Shown in pieces: positions 42,927 to 50,908 of a DNA stretch of 64,000 nt. The DNA lies in the NCBI GenBank assembly GCA_023411575.1, contig JAEYOP010000063.1, positions 62,001-126,000 on the forward strand, in the 5' to 3' direction. Made by a program: the position numbers and the translations under genes. This DNA comes from Bacillota bacterium (GTDB lineage Bacteria; Bacillota; Clostridia; Acetivibrionales; DTU013). Each line of letters starts with the position of its first letter. The stretch's first letter is position 1. A model generated the notes under the pieces. The model had not been told where the DNA came from. It searched no databases and saw nothing but the letters and a program-made list of their open reading frames with translations.

Positions 42927-44312
42927 CTATTCCTTTGTCGCCTCAAAGACCCGGTCGGCGTTCGCAAGCAAAATCGCCGCCTCGCCCCTGGTAATATCCT
43001 CCGGACGCCCTACGCCTGTGAGGATGCCCGTTTCTTCCGCAAAAGCGACCGACACCCGGACGCCGGGATAGTAGCCGTTGTCATCCTTTAGACCGGAATA
43101 ATCCGAAACCTTGTCCGGCCAGTAAATTTTTACCGCCACATAGGCCATGACGTCTCTGGCAACATACTGTTCATCGCCCATGCCCCAAGGCAGGAAATTC
43201 TTGTCGCTCTCGTGGGGAGGCCCGTCCTCCGACGGCAGGGCATGGACATAGTCGCTGTCATATCCGTATACGCCGGTCAGAATGGTTTTCACAAACCCGA
43301 TATCCGCATAGCTTTCCGTATCATCAAACAGATCCGTGCCATACTTGTCTTTCATATAGGATACGGCATCGGACATCCGTTCCGCATTCGTCATTACGGC
43401 GGGGATAGAGCCCTCGGCAAAGGGATCAAAGGTCGCGTATTGATACCACTTAATCCCGCCGAACACGCAGAGAGCGAGCACGGCGGTCGAACAGAGGGTG
43501 ATCAATGCCTTACGGGTTCTCTGTGCTTTCGGGTTGGCCGCGAGCAGCGCCTTCCTAACCGCCTCTGCACTCGTGAAGCGTTCCTTTGGAGCAAAAGCGG
43601 TGCACTTCTTGATAATGCGCGCTAAGGGTTTATATATGCGGGCGTTGGAGTTTTCCCGTTCGCTGCCCGTCAGCATGCGGCGCAATAATATACCAAAGGA
43701 GTAGATATCGGTGCGCGAATCTGTCTGGGAAAATCCGTATTGCTCTGGCGGTGCGTATTCTCTTGTGCCGAAAAACTGCGTATCGGATTCCGATTCCATG
43801 TTATAGATCCGGGCAATGTCGAAATCGATGAGCACGATTTGCCCGTTGTCTTTTAGGATCACATTCTGAGGCTTGATGTCCCGGTGGATTACCGGCGGCT
43901 TCCGGCCGTGAAGATAAATGAGAATGTCACAGAGCGCAATGCCGATGGCGATGATTTCCTGATTTGACGGACGCTTTTCCGCTATGTATTGGTTGAGCGG
44001 CTTCCCCTCTATATATTCGCGGACAATGCAGACTGTGTCCTCGTTTTGAAATTCATCCGCAAAACCGGGCAGGCCCTTATGATTCAAAGCTTTTAAAATG
44101 CTGCTTTCAGGAATAAAAGAATAAAGACTGTGGTCGTAGCATTTCGCCACGAAGAGCTTTTCACTATCCTTTTGCCTGACCAGAAAGGTTTCCGTTCCAC
44201 GACTTGCCGCCAGACATTCCATCTGATCGTATTGCTCCAGAAAACCTGCGGGATAACGCAATGCGTCAAATGCATTTTCAATATCACTAACGGCTGCTTT
44301 CACATCGCTCAT
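42927..44312 (-). CDS. Transmembrane Ser/Thr protein kinase with SLH-like outer domain
   Basis: 461 residues. Kinase domain about 25-260: the ATP lysine is Lys57 in FVAKCYD, the catalytic loop HRDIKPQN at 143-150, and the metal site DFD at 163-165 instead of DFG, then GTREYAPPEQYG. A single membrane helix follows at about 268-290. The outer part ends with an SLH-like repeat (GILTGVGRPEDITRGEAAILLANA). It resembles Hanks-type bacterial kinases, but with an unusual extracellular part instead of PASTA domains. It overlaps the HTH gene by four bases (ATGA) and is the last gene of the run containing the HydS-like protein. Confidence 0.85.
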   Translation of the reverse strand: MSDVKAAVSDIENAFDALRYPAGFLEQYDQMECLAASRGTETFLVRQKDSEKLFVAKCYDHSLYSFIPESSILKALNHKGLPGFADEFQNEDTVCIVREYIEGKPLNQYIAEKRPSNQEIIAIGIALCDILIYLHGRKPPVIHRDIKPQNVILKDNGQIVLIDFDIARIYNMESESDTQFFGTREYAPPEQYGFSQTDSRTDIYSFGILLRRMLTGSERENSNARIYKPLARIIKKCTAFAPKERFTSAEAVRKALLAANPKAQRTRKALITLCSTAVLALCVFGGIKWYQYATFDPFAEGSIPAVMTNAERMSDAVSYMKDKYGTDLFDDTESYADIGFVKTILTGVYGYDSDYVHALPSEDGPPHESDKNFLPWGMGDEQYVARDVMAYVAVKIYWPDKVSDYSGLKDDNGYYPGVRVSVAFAEETGILTGVGRPEDITRGEAAILLANADRVFEATKE

Positions 44313-44761
44313 GTTGTCTTTCCGCCTCCGATCAATGGCAGTTTCATGTCATGGAGAACATTCTGTGCTTCTACCACGGTGAAGTGGTGATGCAGGCAGT
44401 AGATAATTGCGGAATCCCTCTTTACCCGCGGGTACAGGGCGCTCATTCCAGCGTGCTTCAGAAGCGCCTGCGCCGCGTCGGCATCGGCCTCAAAGCCGAA
44501 GGCCAGTTGGATAACCGTATCCCTGGACGGTTTTTTGGTCCCTTTAAAAAGTTGGTGTCCAAAGGAACGCTCGATGTTGGCCCGTTTGATGACCCGCTCC
44601 GGCACTTCGCCGCGCTCCGCGCATAATCCCGATATGTATTCGCTGAAAGGCGGAACGCACATTTCGACTGCGTTCTGTTTAATAAAATCTTTGATATCCG
44701 ATGCTTTGAAAAGCAGTCGGAACAGGGTGCTTGTCCGAACTTGATTGTTTTGTCCAATCAT
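44309..44761 (-). CDS. HTH-like protein paired with the Ser/Thr kinase
   Basis: 150 residues. The middle (GHQLFKGTKKPSRDTVIQLAFGFEADADAAQALLKHAG) looks like an XRE-type helix-turn-helix, followed by ALYPRVKRDSAIIYCLHHHFTVVEAQNVL, a conserved clostridial tail. The first ~60 residues are of no known family. It is translationally coupled to the kinase, so it may be its substrate or output regulator (inference). It begins 24 bases after the PHP gene with no terminator between. A decayed copy of its first codons lies at 50825-50908. Confidence 0.7.
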   Translation of the reverse strand: MIGQNNQVRTSTLFRLLFKASDIKDFIKQNAVEMCVPPFSEYISGLCAERGEVPERVIKRANIERSFGHQLFKGTKKPSRDTVIQLAFGFEADADAAQALLKHAGMSALYPRVKRDSAIIYCLHHHFTVVEAQNVLHDMKLPLIGGGKTT

Positions 44762-44785
44762 ACTGTTTAACCTCTTTCCCTGGGA

Positions 44786-45496
44786 CTATCCCGCCAGCGC
44801 GGCCAGTACGGCCCCTATGCTTTTTTCGGGAAGCTCCAGGAAGCTCTCCCTTTCCAGAATGGCGCCCAGCTCGTGGGCATCCGAGGATTTGATCAGCCTG
44901 AAGCCGTCCAATTCCGGCCTGGAAGCCCGGAAAGCGGCTTCATCGCATTTTTTGGACAGTTCCAGGCAACGGGCCGGAAAATGGTCCGGGATCGTCCCTA
45001 AATTGGAAAGGATGCTGTAGGACGGCCTGTCTATATGAGCGGGAATCACCGCTCCCCCCAGCCTCCTGGCCAGGCGCGTCACATCGTCGATCGTCAGGCT
45101 GGTTGCCGCTATCAGCATCCGTTTCTCTTCCCCGATCACGTTGTCGTATTCATCCAGAATCAACTGTTTTCCGAAGATGTCCTCCCGGTTTGCCATGGGC
45201 AACAGTGCAGCGTCGATGTATCCCTGCATTTCAATCGCTTTTTCCATGTCCGGCAGAAGACACACCAGATGAACCTCCTCCGCCGTCTCCACCTCAATTC
45301 CGGGGACAAGGAGGAGGCCCGCTCTTTCGGCACAACGGGCTACGGCCCCAAGATTGGCGGTGGAGTTGTGATCCGTTACCGCAATGATGTCGAGGCCCTT
45401 CAGCATTGCCATATTCACGATGTTGTTCGGCGTCATATCCTTGTCCGCGCAAGGGGAAAGCGCCGAATGGATATGCAGGTCGCATGCATATTTCAT
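44786..45496 (-). CDS. PHP-domain phosphoesterase
   Basis: 236 residues. Metal-binding motifs of the PHP fold: CDLHIHSALSPC at residues 4-15, TDHNST, PGIEVETAEEVHLVCLL, PAHIDRPSYS and SSDAHELGAI near the end. PHP proteins hydrolyse phosphoesters (phosphates or nucleic acids). Start 45496 has GAGGGGA 4 bases before it; an earlier start would lie inside the DRTGG gene. The conserved neighbourhood with a HydS-like protein, DRTGG and RsbW-like proteins occurs in other Clostridia, so it probably acts in the same signalling chain; its substrate is unknown. Confidence 0.87.
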   Translation of the reverse strand: MKYACDLHIHSALSPCADKDMTPNNIVNMAMLKGLDIIAVTDHNSTANLGAVARCAERAGLLLVPGIEVETAEEVHLVCLLPDMEKAIEMQGYIDAALLPMANREDIFGKQLILDEYDNVIGEEKRMLIAATSLTIDDVTRLARRLGGAVIPAHIDRPSYSILSNLGTIPDHFPARCLELSKKCDEAAFRASRPELDGFRLIKSSDAHELGAILERESFLELPEKSIGAVLAALAG

Positions 45497-45506
45497 GGGC
45501 TTCCCC

Positions 45507-45839
45507 TCAGATATTGCACTCGTGGGCGATGCAGCATACTTCATAGGCGCTGCGATCGGTAAGAAGGATCGGAATCCCTTCCTGCATGGCCCTTTTTGCC
45601 GTAGATTCTTCCATTCCGATCCCATCGGGTATGATAATGCAGGATAATTCCATCAGGGTGGCCACAGCTACGATATTCAGGTGGGTGTGAACCGTAATCC
45701 ACGCATTGTCTTTGACCGCATGGGACATAACCCAGCTGAGGAGATCGCAGCAATACATTCCTTTTACCGGCCTGTCCGTACCGACATCCCCCGTGATCAG
45801 AGTCCCGCCCAGCCTTGAAGCAAATTCAGCAACATTCAT
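45507..45839 (-). CDS. DRTGG-domain protein 1
   Basis: 110 residues: the small alpha/beta DRTGG domain found at the N-terminus of some serine kinase and phosphotransacetylase proteins. Visible hallmarks are GGTLITGDVGTDRPVKGMYCCDLLSWVM and the hydrophobic strand IIIPDGIGM. No kinase domain is attached. It is 18 bases from the HydS-like gene and 10 from PHP. It may bind a nucleotide or a partner protein; this is inference. Confidence 0.8.
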   Translation of the reverse strand: MNVAEFASRLGGTLITGDVGTDRPVKGMYCCDLLSWVMSHAVKDNAWITVHTHLNIVAVATLMELSCIIIPDGIGMEESTAKRAMQEGIPILLTDRSAYEVCCIAHECNI

Positions 45840-45857
45840 ATTGATGCCTCCGTTGTA

Positions 45858-47201
45858 TTAATCCCGGCTTTCCGCCGTATTTTCGTCCCGGTTTGTCTCC
45901 CTGTCCATGACCGGCGGGATCTTGCCCTCCAGTTCCATCATCTGCGCGGCCAGATCGCGGACCTTTTCACGGAGCTTGAAGATGCAATCCGTTTCATTGG
46001 CGATCCCCCTTACGATGTCCTCTGCCAGCGCACGGCAGCTTGGGGCTCCGCAGGCGCCGCAGTCCAAGCCCGGCAGCTCATTGTTGATCTGTTCGAGCTC
46101 TTCCAGCTTCTTCATGGCCCTTCCCAGGTCCTCGTCCAGCTTCATGACCGGCTTGTAAACGATATTGCCCGTCCACACGATATCTTCCTCGAATTTTTCC
46201 TCGACGGGGTTCACCGGCTCGTTTGCCTTTGCTTCATCAATATGCTTTTTCAGCCTGGTTTTTGCGACGTAAACATTTTCCACCGTCAGAGGCCCGCCCA
46301 GGCAGCCGCCCGAGCACGACAGTGCCTCAATGAAATCGACGCCCTCCAGCTTGTCGTTTTCAATCGCTTCCAATATGGTAATGACATTGTGTATGCCGTC
46401 AACGGCCAGGAACCGATCGGTTCCGAGGGCAAGGCCCTCTCCGCCCGAATTGGCCCACCGGATGCCTTCAAAGCCGGCCTGGGCCAGCTGTTCCTCTTCC
46501 CCTGCGTGTTCCAGCCTGGAAAGGAGCCTCAGGTAAACTTCCTTTATAGAGATGACCCCGTCAACGGAGGATTTCAGATTTTCGTAAGGCGCCTTAACGC
46601 TCGTGACCTTCGCGGCGCAGGGCGTGATGAAAAAAACACCGATATCCGAAGGATCGATGCCCTTCTTCAGGGCCGTCTTCCTTTTAATCAGCTTTGCCGA
46701 CACTTCCATGGGGGATTCCAGCCGCACCAGATGGTCGATCAGGTTCGGGAAACGGACCTGGATCAGCCGGACCACCGCCGGGCAGGCCGACGAGATCAGC
46801 GGCCGTTTGACGCTGTCCCTGCGAAGCAGCTCTTTCGTGGCTTCCGTGACAAATTCCGCCCCTCTGGCCACCTCGTACACATCGTCGAAGCCGATCTGCC
46901 GGAAGGCGTTCAGGAGCCGGTTTCTGGTATATTCCGGTTTGAATTGGCTGTATATCGTGGGCGCAGGGATGGCGATCTTATACCGGAAAGCTTTGATCAT
47001 GGAAAAATCGTCCGTGATGGCTTTTTTCGCATGATAGGGGCATATGCGGATGCATTCACCGCAGTCAATGCATCTTTCGTTGATAATCCGGGCCTTGCTT
47101 TTCCGGACCCGGATCGCTTCTGTAGGGCATCTTTTGATGCAGTTCGTACAACCTCTGCATTTCTCTTCGTCCAGTGTTACGGAATGAAAATAGTCTCCCA
47201 T
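45858..47201 (-). CDS. HydS-like [FeFe]-hydrogenase domain protein, probable redox/H2 sensor
   Basis: 447 residues. Two N-terminal [4Fe-4S] sites (Cys15, 18, 21, 25 and Cys44, 47, 50, 54), then an H-cluster-type domain: L1 SSACPAVV (Cys140), L2 TPCAAK (Cys195), L3 SCSGGC (Cys296 and 300). All four H-cluster cysteines are present, but the proton-transfer Cys of true hydrogenases is Ala139, as described for sensory HydS proteins. A further CGACGAPSC cluster domain at 381-389, with Cys406, follows. There is no PAS or kinase domain in the chain; signalling must use the adjacent RsbW-like, DRTGG and PHP proteins. The C-terminus is charged. Confidence 0.88.
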   Translation of the reverse strand: MGDYFHSVTLDEEKCRGCTNCIKRCPTEAIRVRKSKARIINERCIDCGECIRICPYHAKKAITDDFSMIKAFRYKIAIPAPTIYSQFKPEYTRNRLLNAFRQIGFDDVYEVARGAEFVTEATKELLRRDSVKRPLISSACPAVVRLIQVRFPNLIDHLVRLESPMEVSAKLIKRKTALKKGIDPSDIGVFFITPCAAKVTSVKAPYENLKSSVDGVISIKEVYLRLLSRLEHAGEEEQLAQAGFEGIRWANSGGEGLALGTDRFLAVDGIHNVITILEAIENDKLEGVDFIEALSCSGGCLGGPLTVENVYVAKTRLKKHIDEAKANEPVNPVEEKFEEDIVWTGNIVYKPVMKLDEDLGRAMKKLEELEQINNELPGLDCGACGAPSCRALAEDIVRGIANETDCIFKLREKVRDLAAQMMELEGKIPPVMDRETNRDENTAESRD

Positions 47202-47233
47202 TGCCTCACCTCATAAAGCCTTTATTATGCGGT

Positions 47234-47680
47234 TCAACCTGCAGGGCCTGCGCCGTTCAGATAGACGGTCAGCGTCAGGGTCGTCCCTTTCCCGACCTCC
47301 GTCTGAATGTCCAACTCGTCGGAGTACCGTTTGATATTGGGCAAGCCCATGCCGGCTCCGAAGCCCATCTCCCGGATTTCGTCAGAAGCTGTCGAATAGC
47401 CTTCCTGCATGGCCAGCTCCAGGTTTGGAATGCCGGGTCCCTTATCGCTGATGCGAACAACGATCCTCTCGCCGCTAATCTCGATGTCGGCAAACCCGCC
47501 TCCGCCGTGGATGACGGCATTGATTTCCGCCTCGTACATCGAAACGGCCGTTTTTTTAATGTATACGGGATCGATTCCGAGCTGCACAAGTGTTTTTTTT
47601 ACATTGCTGGAGGCTTCCCCGGCACAGGTAAGATCGTATGCGGGTATGTTGTAATGCAGTTTCATCAAACCGCCGCTCAC
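47234..47680 (-). CDS. RsbW-like (GHKL) ATP-binding protein
   Basis: 148 residues. HYNIPAYDLTCAGEASSNVKKTL at the start, the N box AVSMYEAEINAVIHGGGG, the G1 box ISDKGPGIPN and the G2 region IREMGFGAGMGLPNIKRYSDEL show an anti-sigma-type ATPase of the RsbW/SpoIIAB family. Such proteins phosphorylate a serine on a partner. The start could be GTG 47680, which overlaps the stop of the DRTGG gene, or ATG 47665; I give the longer. It precedes the HydS-like gene by 32 bases. Confidence 0.85.
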   Translation of the reverse strand: MSGGLMKLHYNIPAYDLTCAGEASSNVKKTLVQLGIDPVYIKKTAVSMYEAEINAVIHGGGGFADIEISGERIVVRISDKGPGIPNLELAMQEGYSTASDEIREMGFGAGMGLPNIKRYSDELDIQTEVGKGTTLTLTVYLNGAGPAG

Positions 47681-48027
47681 TACCAGACACCCTTTCCCGT
47701 CAGCCCCGAGCTGTATAATTTGCCGCAGGCGATGAACATCGGATTGCGGGTCGTCAGGACAGCAATGCCCTTTTCGGCCGCCAGGTCCACGATCGCCTGC
47801 CCGGGGCTCTTTCCCCGGACGAAGACGACCGCCTTGATATCCATCATTTCCGCCGTCCGGATGACCTGCGGACTCACAAGCCCCGTCAGCAGCAGAACAT
47901 TTTCCTTAACATAAGCCATGACGTCGCTCATCAGGTCGGAACCGCAGGCGGCTGCGATTTCCATCCCGGTATCGCTTCCGGCAAGAAGCTCGGCGTCCAG
48001 CAATTCCATGATCTCTTTCAGCTTCAT
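47680..48027 (-). CDS. DRTGG-domain protein 2, first gene of the HydS-like operon
   Basis: 115 residues, a second small DRTGG domain: MELLDAELLAGSDTGMEIAAACGSDLMSDVMAYV, then a DIKAVVFVRGKSPGQAIVDLA strand-helix unit. It differs from DRTGG 1 by more than half its residues. It opens the operon and overlaps the RsbW-like gene. The pairing of two DRTGG proteins around a HydS-like protein suggests that they form a partner pair, but this is inference. Confidence 0.8.
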   Translation of the reverse strand: MKLKEIMELLDAELLAGSDTGMEIAAACGSDLMSDVMAYVKENVLLLTGLVSPQVIRTAEMMDIKAVVFVRGKSPGQAIVDLAAEKGIAVLTTRNPMFIACGKLYSSGLTGKGVW

Positions 48028-48201
48028 ACAAATGTGCCCCTCTTTTACCCCGGGAGCCGTTCCGCTTCGGCGAAAAATCCGCCCCCGCCCGACGTCCCTG
48101 TTTATCTTCTACCATTATACCAAATTGTTAATGCGTCAACAATGAGGGGTTCCCATAAAACATTTTATATGGGATAGGGCAAGCAAAGAATACCGTCGGC
48201 A

Positions 48202-49032
48202 TTATTCCAGTATTTTTTCCAGCAAAGTAACAAACTCTTGGTTATATTTTCCTTTATCACTTCTTATTATCGTTATTGCCTCATTTATTTCCTGAGCGGA
48301 CTTATAGGGACGACCGGATGTGATTGCATCGACAGCATCGGCAATCATTACGATTTGGGCGTCGCGGCATATTTCATCTCCCTTTAGTGCTTTTGGATAT
48401 CCGCTTCCATCGAGTCGCTCATGATGCTGCAAAATGATATCCGTACATTCCTTCTGGAGATGAAACGGTTCAAGAGAACTCAGGCCCAACTCGCAATGCT
48501 GCCGCATAACCTCCATTTCCATGTCATTCAGGGTTCCGGGTTTTTGTAAGATAGGTTTAGGAATCAACAGCTTGCCTGCATCATGCAAAAAAGCACCCAA
48601 TCCTATATTCAAGAGTTCTTTATCGCTGTATTCCAGTTTCACAGCCATCATCAGCGAAATCATGGCAACATCAATCGAATGTGTGTACAGCCAGTCCACA
48701 TAATTGCTCAAAGCGTTGACATGAATCCACCAGGGCTTAGTTTTAGACTCAAATATTATATTGATTAATACCTTGTTCGGTTTCTCGAGAATGCGATTGT
48801 CACGGATGCTAATTCTTTCTGCAAATTCCCTGGCAGCCGGAGTAAGAACAACGCTTTGTTTATCTCCAGCAGCAGTTGATCTTTCCGGATGGTGTTTCCC
48901 AATTCTTTCCAGCTTATTTTTGATTTCATTTGTTATTTTTTTCCCTCTGCTCAATAGCAGCATACCCCTATTGTCATAGATATCTTGAGCGGTATAATAT
49001 CCAGAATCCTTTTTAACAAAAAAATCAGACAC
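48202..49032 (-). CDS. HD-GYP domain cyclic-di-GMP phosphodiesterase
   Basis: 276 residues. The HD site is LHDAGKLLIP, followed by HHERLDGSGYP (the GYP motif) and MIADAVDAITSGRPYK. An N-terminal ~100-residue region resembles the part that precedes HD-GYP in other Clostridia and has no known sensor. These enzymes linearise c-di-GMP. Start is GTG 49032, with GGGAG 9 bases ahead. Base composition is lower in GC than its left neighbours. A c-di-GMP riboswitch on the same strand lies about 600 bases upstream, hinting at feedback control, but the stretch between them holds a broken gene and a terminator. Confidence 0.9.
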   Translation of the reverse strand: MSDFFVKKDSGYYTAQDIYDNRGMLLLSRGKKITNEIKNKLERIGKHHPERSTAAGDKQSVVLTPAAREFAERISIRDNRILEKPNKVLINIIFESKTKPWWIHVNALSNYVDWLYTHSIDVAMISLMMAVKLEYSDKELLNIGLGAFLHDAGKLLIPKPILQKPGTLNDMEMEVMRQHCELGLSSLEPFHLQKECTDIILQHHERLDGSGYPKALKGDEICRDAQIVMIADAVDAITSGRPYKSAQEINEAITIIRSDKGKYNQEFVTLLEKILE

Positions 49033-49150
49033 TTTACTTACTCCCTTCACTCAAAAGTAATATCGGCCTTTGGAGGAGCCCCGGCTTCTTTTTGATATAC
49101 CTTCAATACGGTTTTCTTATAAAATGTTCTACTTTAGAAAGTGTTGAGAG

Positions 49151-49399
49151 ATGAAGACATACTGGTGTAATTGGGTCAAGAGTAAGAAGCAGGAAAAAAT
49201 CGATTCTACCCTTAACCCAGCAGGATTTATCAGAAGGCTGGGTGTCATCGGCTTTAATATTGACAGGGTTTCAATCTCAAAAATTGAAGCCGGTGCCAGG
49301 TTTGCTGCTGATTATGAGGCTGTTGCCATTGCTAAGGCGCTAAATATTTCTATAGAGTGGTTATTAACAGGGAACTGTAGTATAAATCACTCTATTTGA
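49151..49399 (+). pseudogene. Decayed XRE-family regulator
   Basis: The last ~50 codons (FIRRLGVIGFNIDRVSISKI, then EAGARFAADYEAVAIAKALN and SIEWLLTG) are a good XRE helix-turn-helix C-terminal half. The first ~25 codons (KTYWCNWVKSKKQEK) do not match the family and lack the usual first helix, so the gene has lost its true start. It is AT-rich like the island around it. An intact short protein is possible but unlikely. Confidence 0.6.
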
Positions 49400-49514
49400 T
49401 TCTTCATCTCTTCTCAATTTGAAGATCTACGTTATCAGCAATATTCTTTTTAACAAATTTTTGAGTTAGTTTAAGTCCCTCCGATGCAAAATATTTTTTT
49501 AAACTATGGATGTA

Positions 49515-49552
49515 AATAAAAAAAGTAAGCAGTATACAAGCTGCCTACTTTT
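49515..49552 (-). terminator. Hairpin terminator downstream of the c-di-GMP riboswitch
   Basis: AAAAGTAAGCAG (49521-49532) with CTGCCTACTTTT (49541-49552), one mismatch. On the minus strand seven T follow. It lies about 75 bases after the aptamer and can act as its switch. Confidence 0.7.
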
Positions 49553-49619
49553 AAGTAGTTATATGGTTTTAAGCTATAATTAATCTTTCTGCATAAACTT
49601 TAACTCAATCCATATTCTT

Positions 49620-49712
49620 ATCTATTGGCAACCCAACTATCATGGCAATTTCTTGCTTTAGACTTGCGGCTTTGCGTCTCCGTCTTTCGGCGGATTTGCC
49701 TTTATCAATCTA
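49620..49712 (-). promoter_or_regulatory. c-di-GMP-I (GEMM-I) riboswitch
   Basis: On the minus strand: GGCAAATCC, the GAAA tetraloop (CCGCCGAAAGACGG), the conserved GACGCAAAGCC, then GTCTAA, GCCATGATAGTTGGG and the closing TTGCC that pairs with GGCAA. The order and key bases match the GEMM-I consensus as I remember it. Known members bind c-di-GMP and switch genes for motility, surface structures and c-di-GMP turnover. The nearest intact gene downstream on the same strand is the HD-GYP phosphodiesterase at 49032. Confidence 0.87.
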
Positions 49713-49772
49713 TTATTTACATCCTTTTGCCGGGATACGATAATTCACTAAAATCCACTATGAGTATCTCTT

Positions 49773-49859
49773 TGTCTTCTCTCCTCCGAATGCTTAATAT
49801 AAAAATGTTCCTTCTTAGTTCTATTAAAATACAACATTTTTGAAATTTTGTTTCATTCT
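49773..49859 (+). repeat. Left inverted repeat of the recombinase element
   Basis: About 86 bases that match the reverse complement of 50654-50738 at about 80%, best in the inner 24 bases, where the core TTGAAATTTTGTTTCATTCT is identical in both arms. Confidence 0.85.
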
Positions 49860-49993
49860 AGACATTGAAGAAAGTCTTTTATATACACGGTTATGGCGAT
49901 AAAATTTTGAAATCTGCGCATCTTATATCTGTATTTCAATTCATCTTTTTTGTATAATTTAATATAAAAAGATACATTAGGAGGATAATAATT

Positions 49994-50554
49994 ATGACTG
50001 TTGAACCGATAAGAGAAAAAACAAAGATCAAGCAACTTTATCAATACTTAAATGGAAGTGATCCTAAATATGCGTTGATTTTTAAATTTGGTATTAATAC
50101 AGGCTTGAGAATCAGCGATATCATAACCATTAAGGTGAATGACATTTTTTATGAAAAATTGCAATTCAGAGAATACCTCACCATAAATGAAAAGAAAACA
50201 TCAAAAGAAAAGAAGATCAAATTAAATGAAACTTTGCGAAAGTGTCTTCATCATTATGCTAAAACTCAGAGTCTTGCTTTAAAGGACTACCTTTTTCAAA
50301 GTCAAAAAGGCGGTTATTTAGGAAGAGTCCAGATTTATAGAGTACTGAGGGACGCAGCAACTGTAGTAGGCATTGAAAACTTTGGCACTCACAGTTTAAG
50401 AAAAACTTGGGGTTATTGGACATATAAAATGTCGAAATACAACATAGGGCTTATTATGGATACCTTTAATCACAGTTCAGCCAGCGTCACTCTACGCTAT
50501 ATTGGTATCAATCAAGACCAAAAGGATGAACTGTATTCTATTGTTCAATTATAA
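49994..50554 (+). CDS. Small tyrosine recombinase (catalytic domain only)
   Basis: 186 residues, about the size of FimB/FimE-type recombinases; the N-terminal core-binding domain of phage integrases is missing. Catalytic residues: Arg39 (INTGLRISD), a Lys near 67-68 in the beta-hairpin (EKKTSKEKKIKL), His133 and Arg136 (HSLRKTWG), His160 (FNHSS) and the nucleophile Tyr169 (TLRYIGI). All are present, so it is probably active. An AGGAGG site precedes the ATG. It is flanked by inverted repeats of about 86 bp at 49773-49859 and 50654-50738, the likely recombination or end sequences. Confidence 0.88.
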   Translation: MTVEPIREKTKIKQLYQYLNGSDPKYALIFKFGINTGLRISDIITIKVNDIFYEKLQFREYLTINEKKTSKEKKIKLNETLRKCLHHYAKTQSLALKDYLFQSQKGGYLGRVQIYRVLRDAATVVGIENFGTHSLRKTWGYWTYKMSKYNIGLIMDTFNHSSASVTLRYIGINQDQKDELYSIVQL

Positions 50555-50653
50555 AAGCGGATTATTGAATTACCCGGAATAGCCGGCAACATATCGCATA
50601 ATAATCGATATGTTGACATTCCAGCAGTGGTAATATAAAATGATACTAAACAA

Positions 50654-50738
50654 AGAATGAAACAAAATTTCAATAATGTTGTATTTGATAAAGTTAAGAA
50701 GTATCATTTTACATTAAGTATTCGAAGGCGAAAAGACA
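50654..50738 (-). repeat. Right inverted repeat of the recombinase element
   Basis: Reverse complement of the left arm at 49773-49859. Differences are mostly single-base changes plus one or two short gaps. Confidence 0.85.
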
Positions 50739-50824
50739 GAGATTAAAAAAGACATTTCATAGCTTAGTTTACCAAACAATTGCCTTTTTATCCATACGCT
50801 CAAAGGTTCAAGCGAGTCGCAAAA

Positions 50825-50908
50825 TCACTGGATTAGTGCTTTGTCGGATACTTTGAAAAGCAGCCGGAACAGAGCGCTTGTCCGGACTTGATCGGTTTGT
50901 TCATTCAT
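50825..50908 (-). pseudogene. Decayed copy of the HTH gene's 5' end
   Basis: ATG 50908 opens MNEQTDQVRTSALFRLLFKV, close to the start of the intact HTH protein (residues QVRTSTLFRLLFKAS) at 44761. It then stops after 27 codons. Part of the larger relic at 50847-51040. Confidence 0.75.

Larger units (their letters stand above)
49773..50738. mobile_element. Inverted-repeat-flanked tyrosine recombinase element
   Basis: A unit of about 966 bases: long imperfect inverted repeats (49773-49859 and 50654-50738) enclose one gene, a small tyrosine recombinase. It is AT-rich against a GC-richer chromosome. The order is that of either a minimal transposable element or a self-inverting cassette. I see no target duplication outside the arms. 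It lies between a c-di-GMP riboswitch and a relic duplication, a site of repeated rearrangement. Confidence 0.7.
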
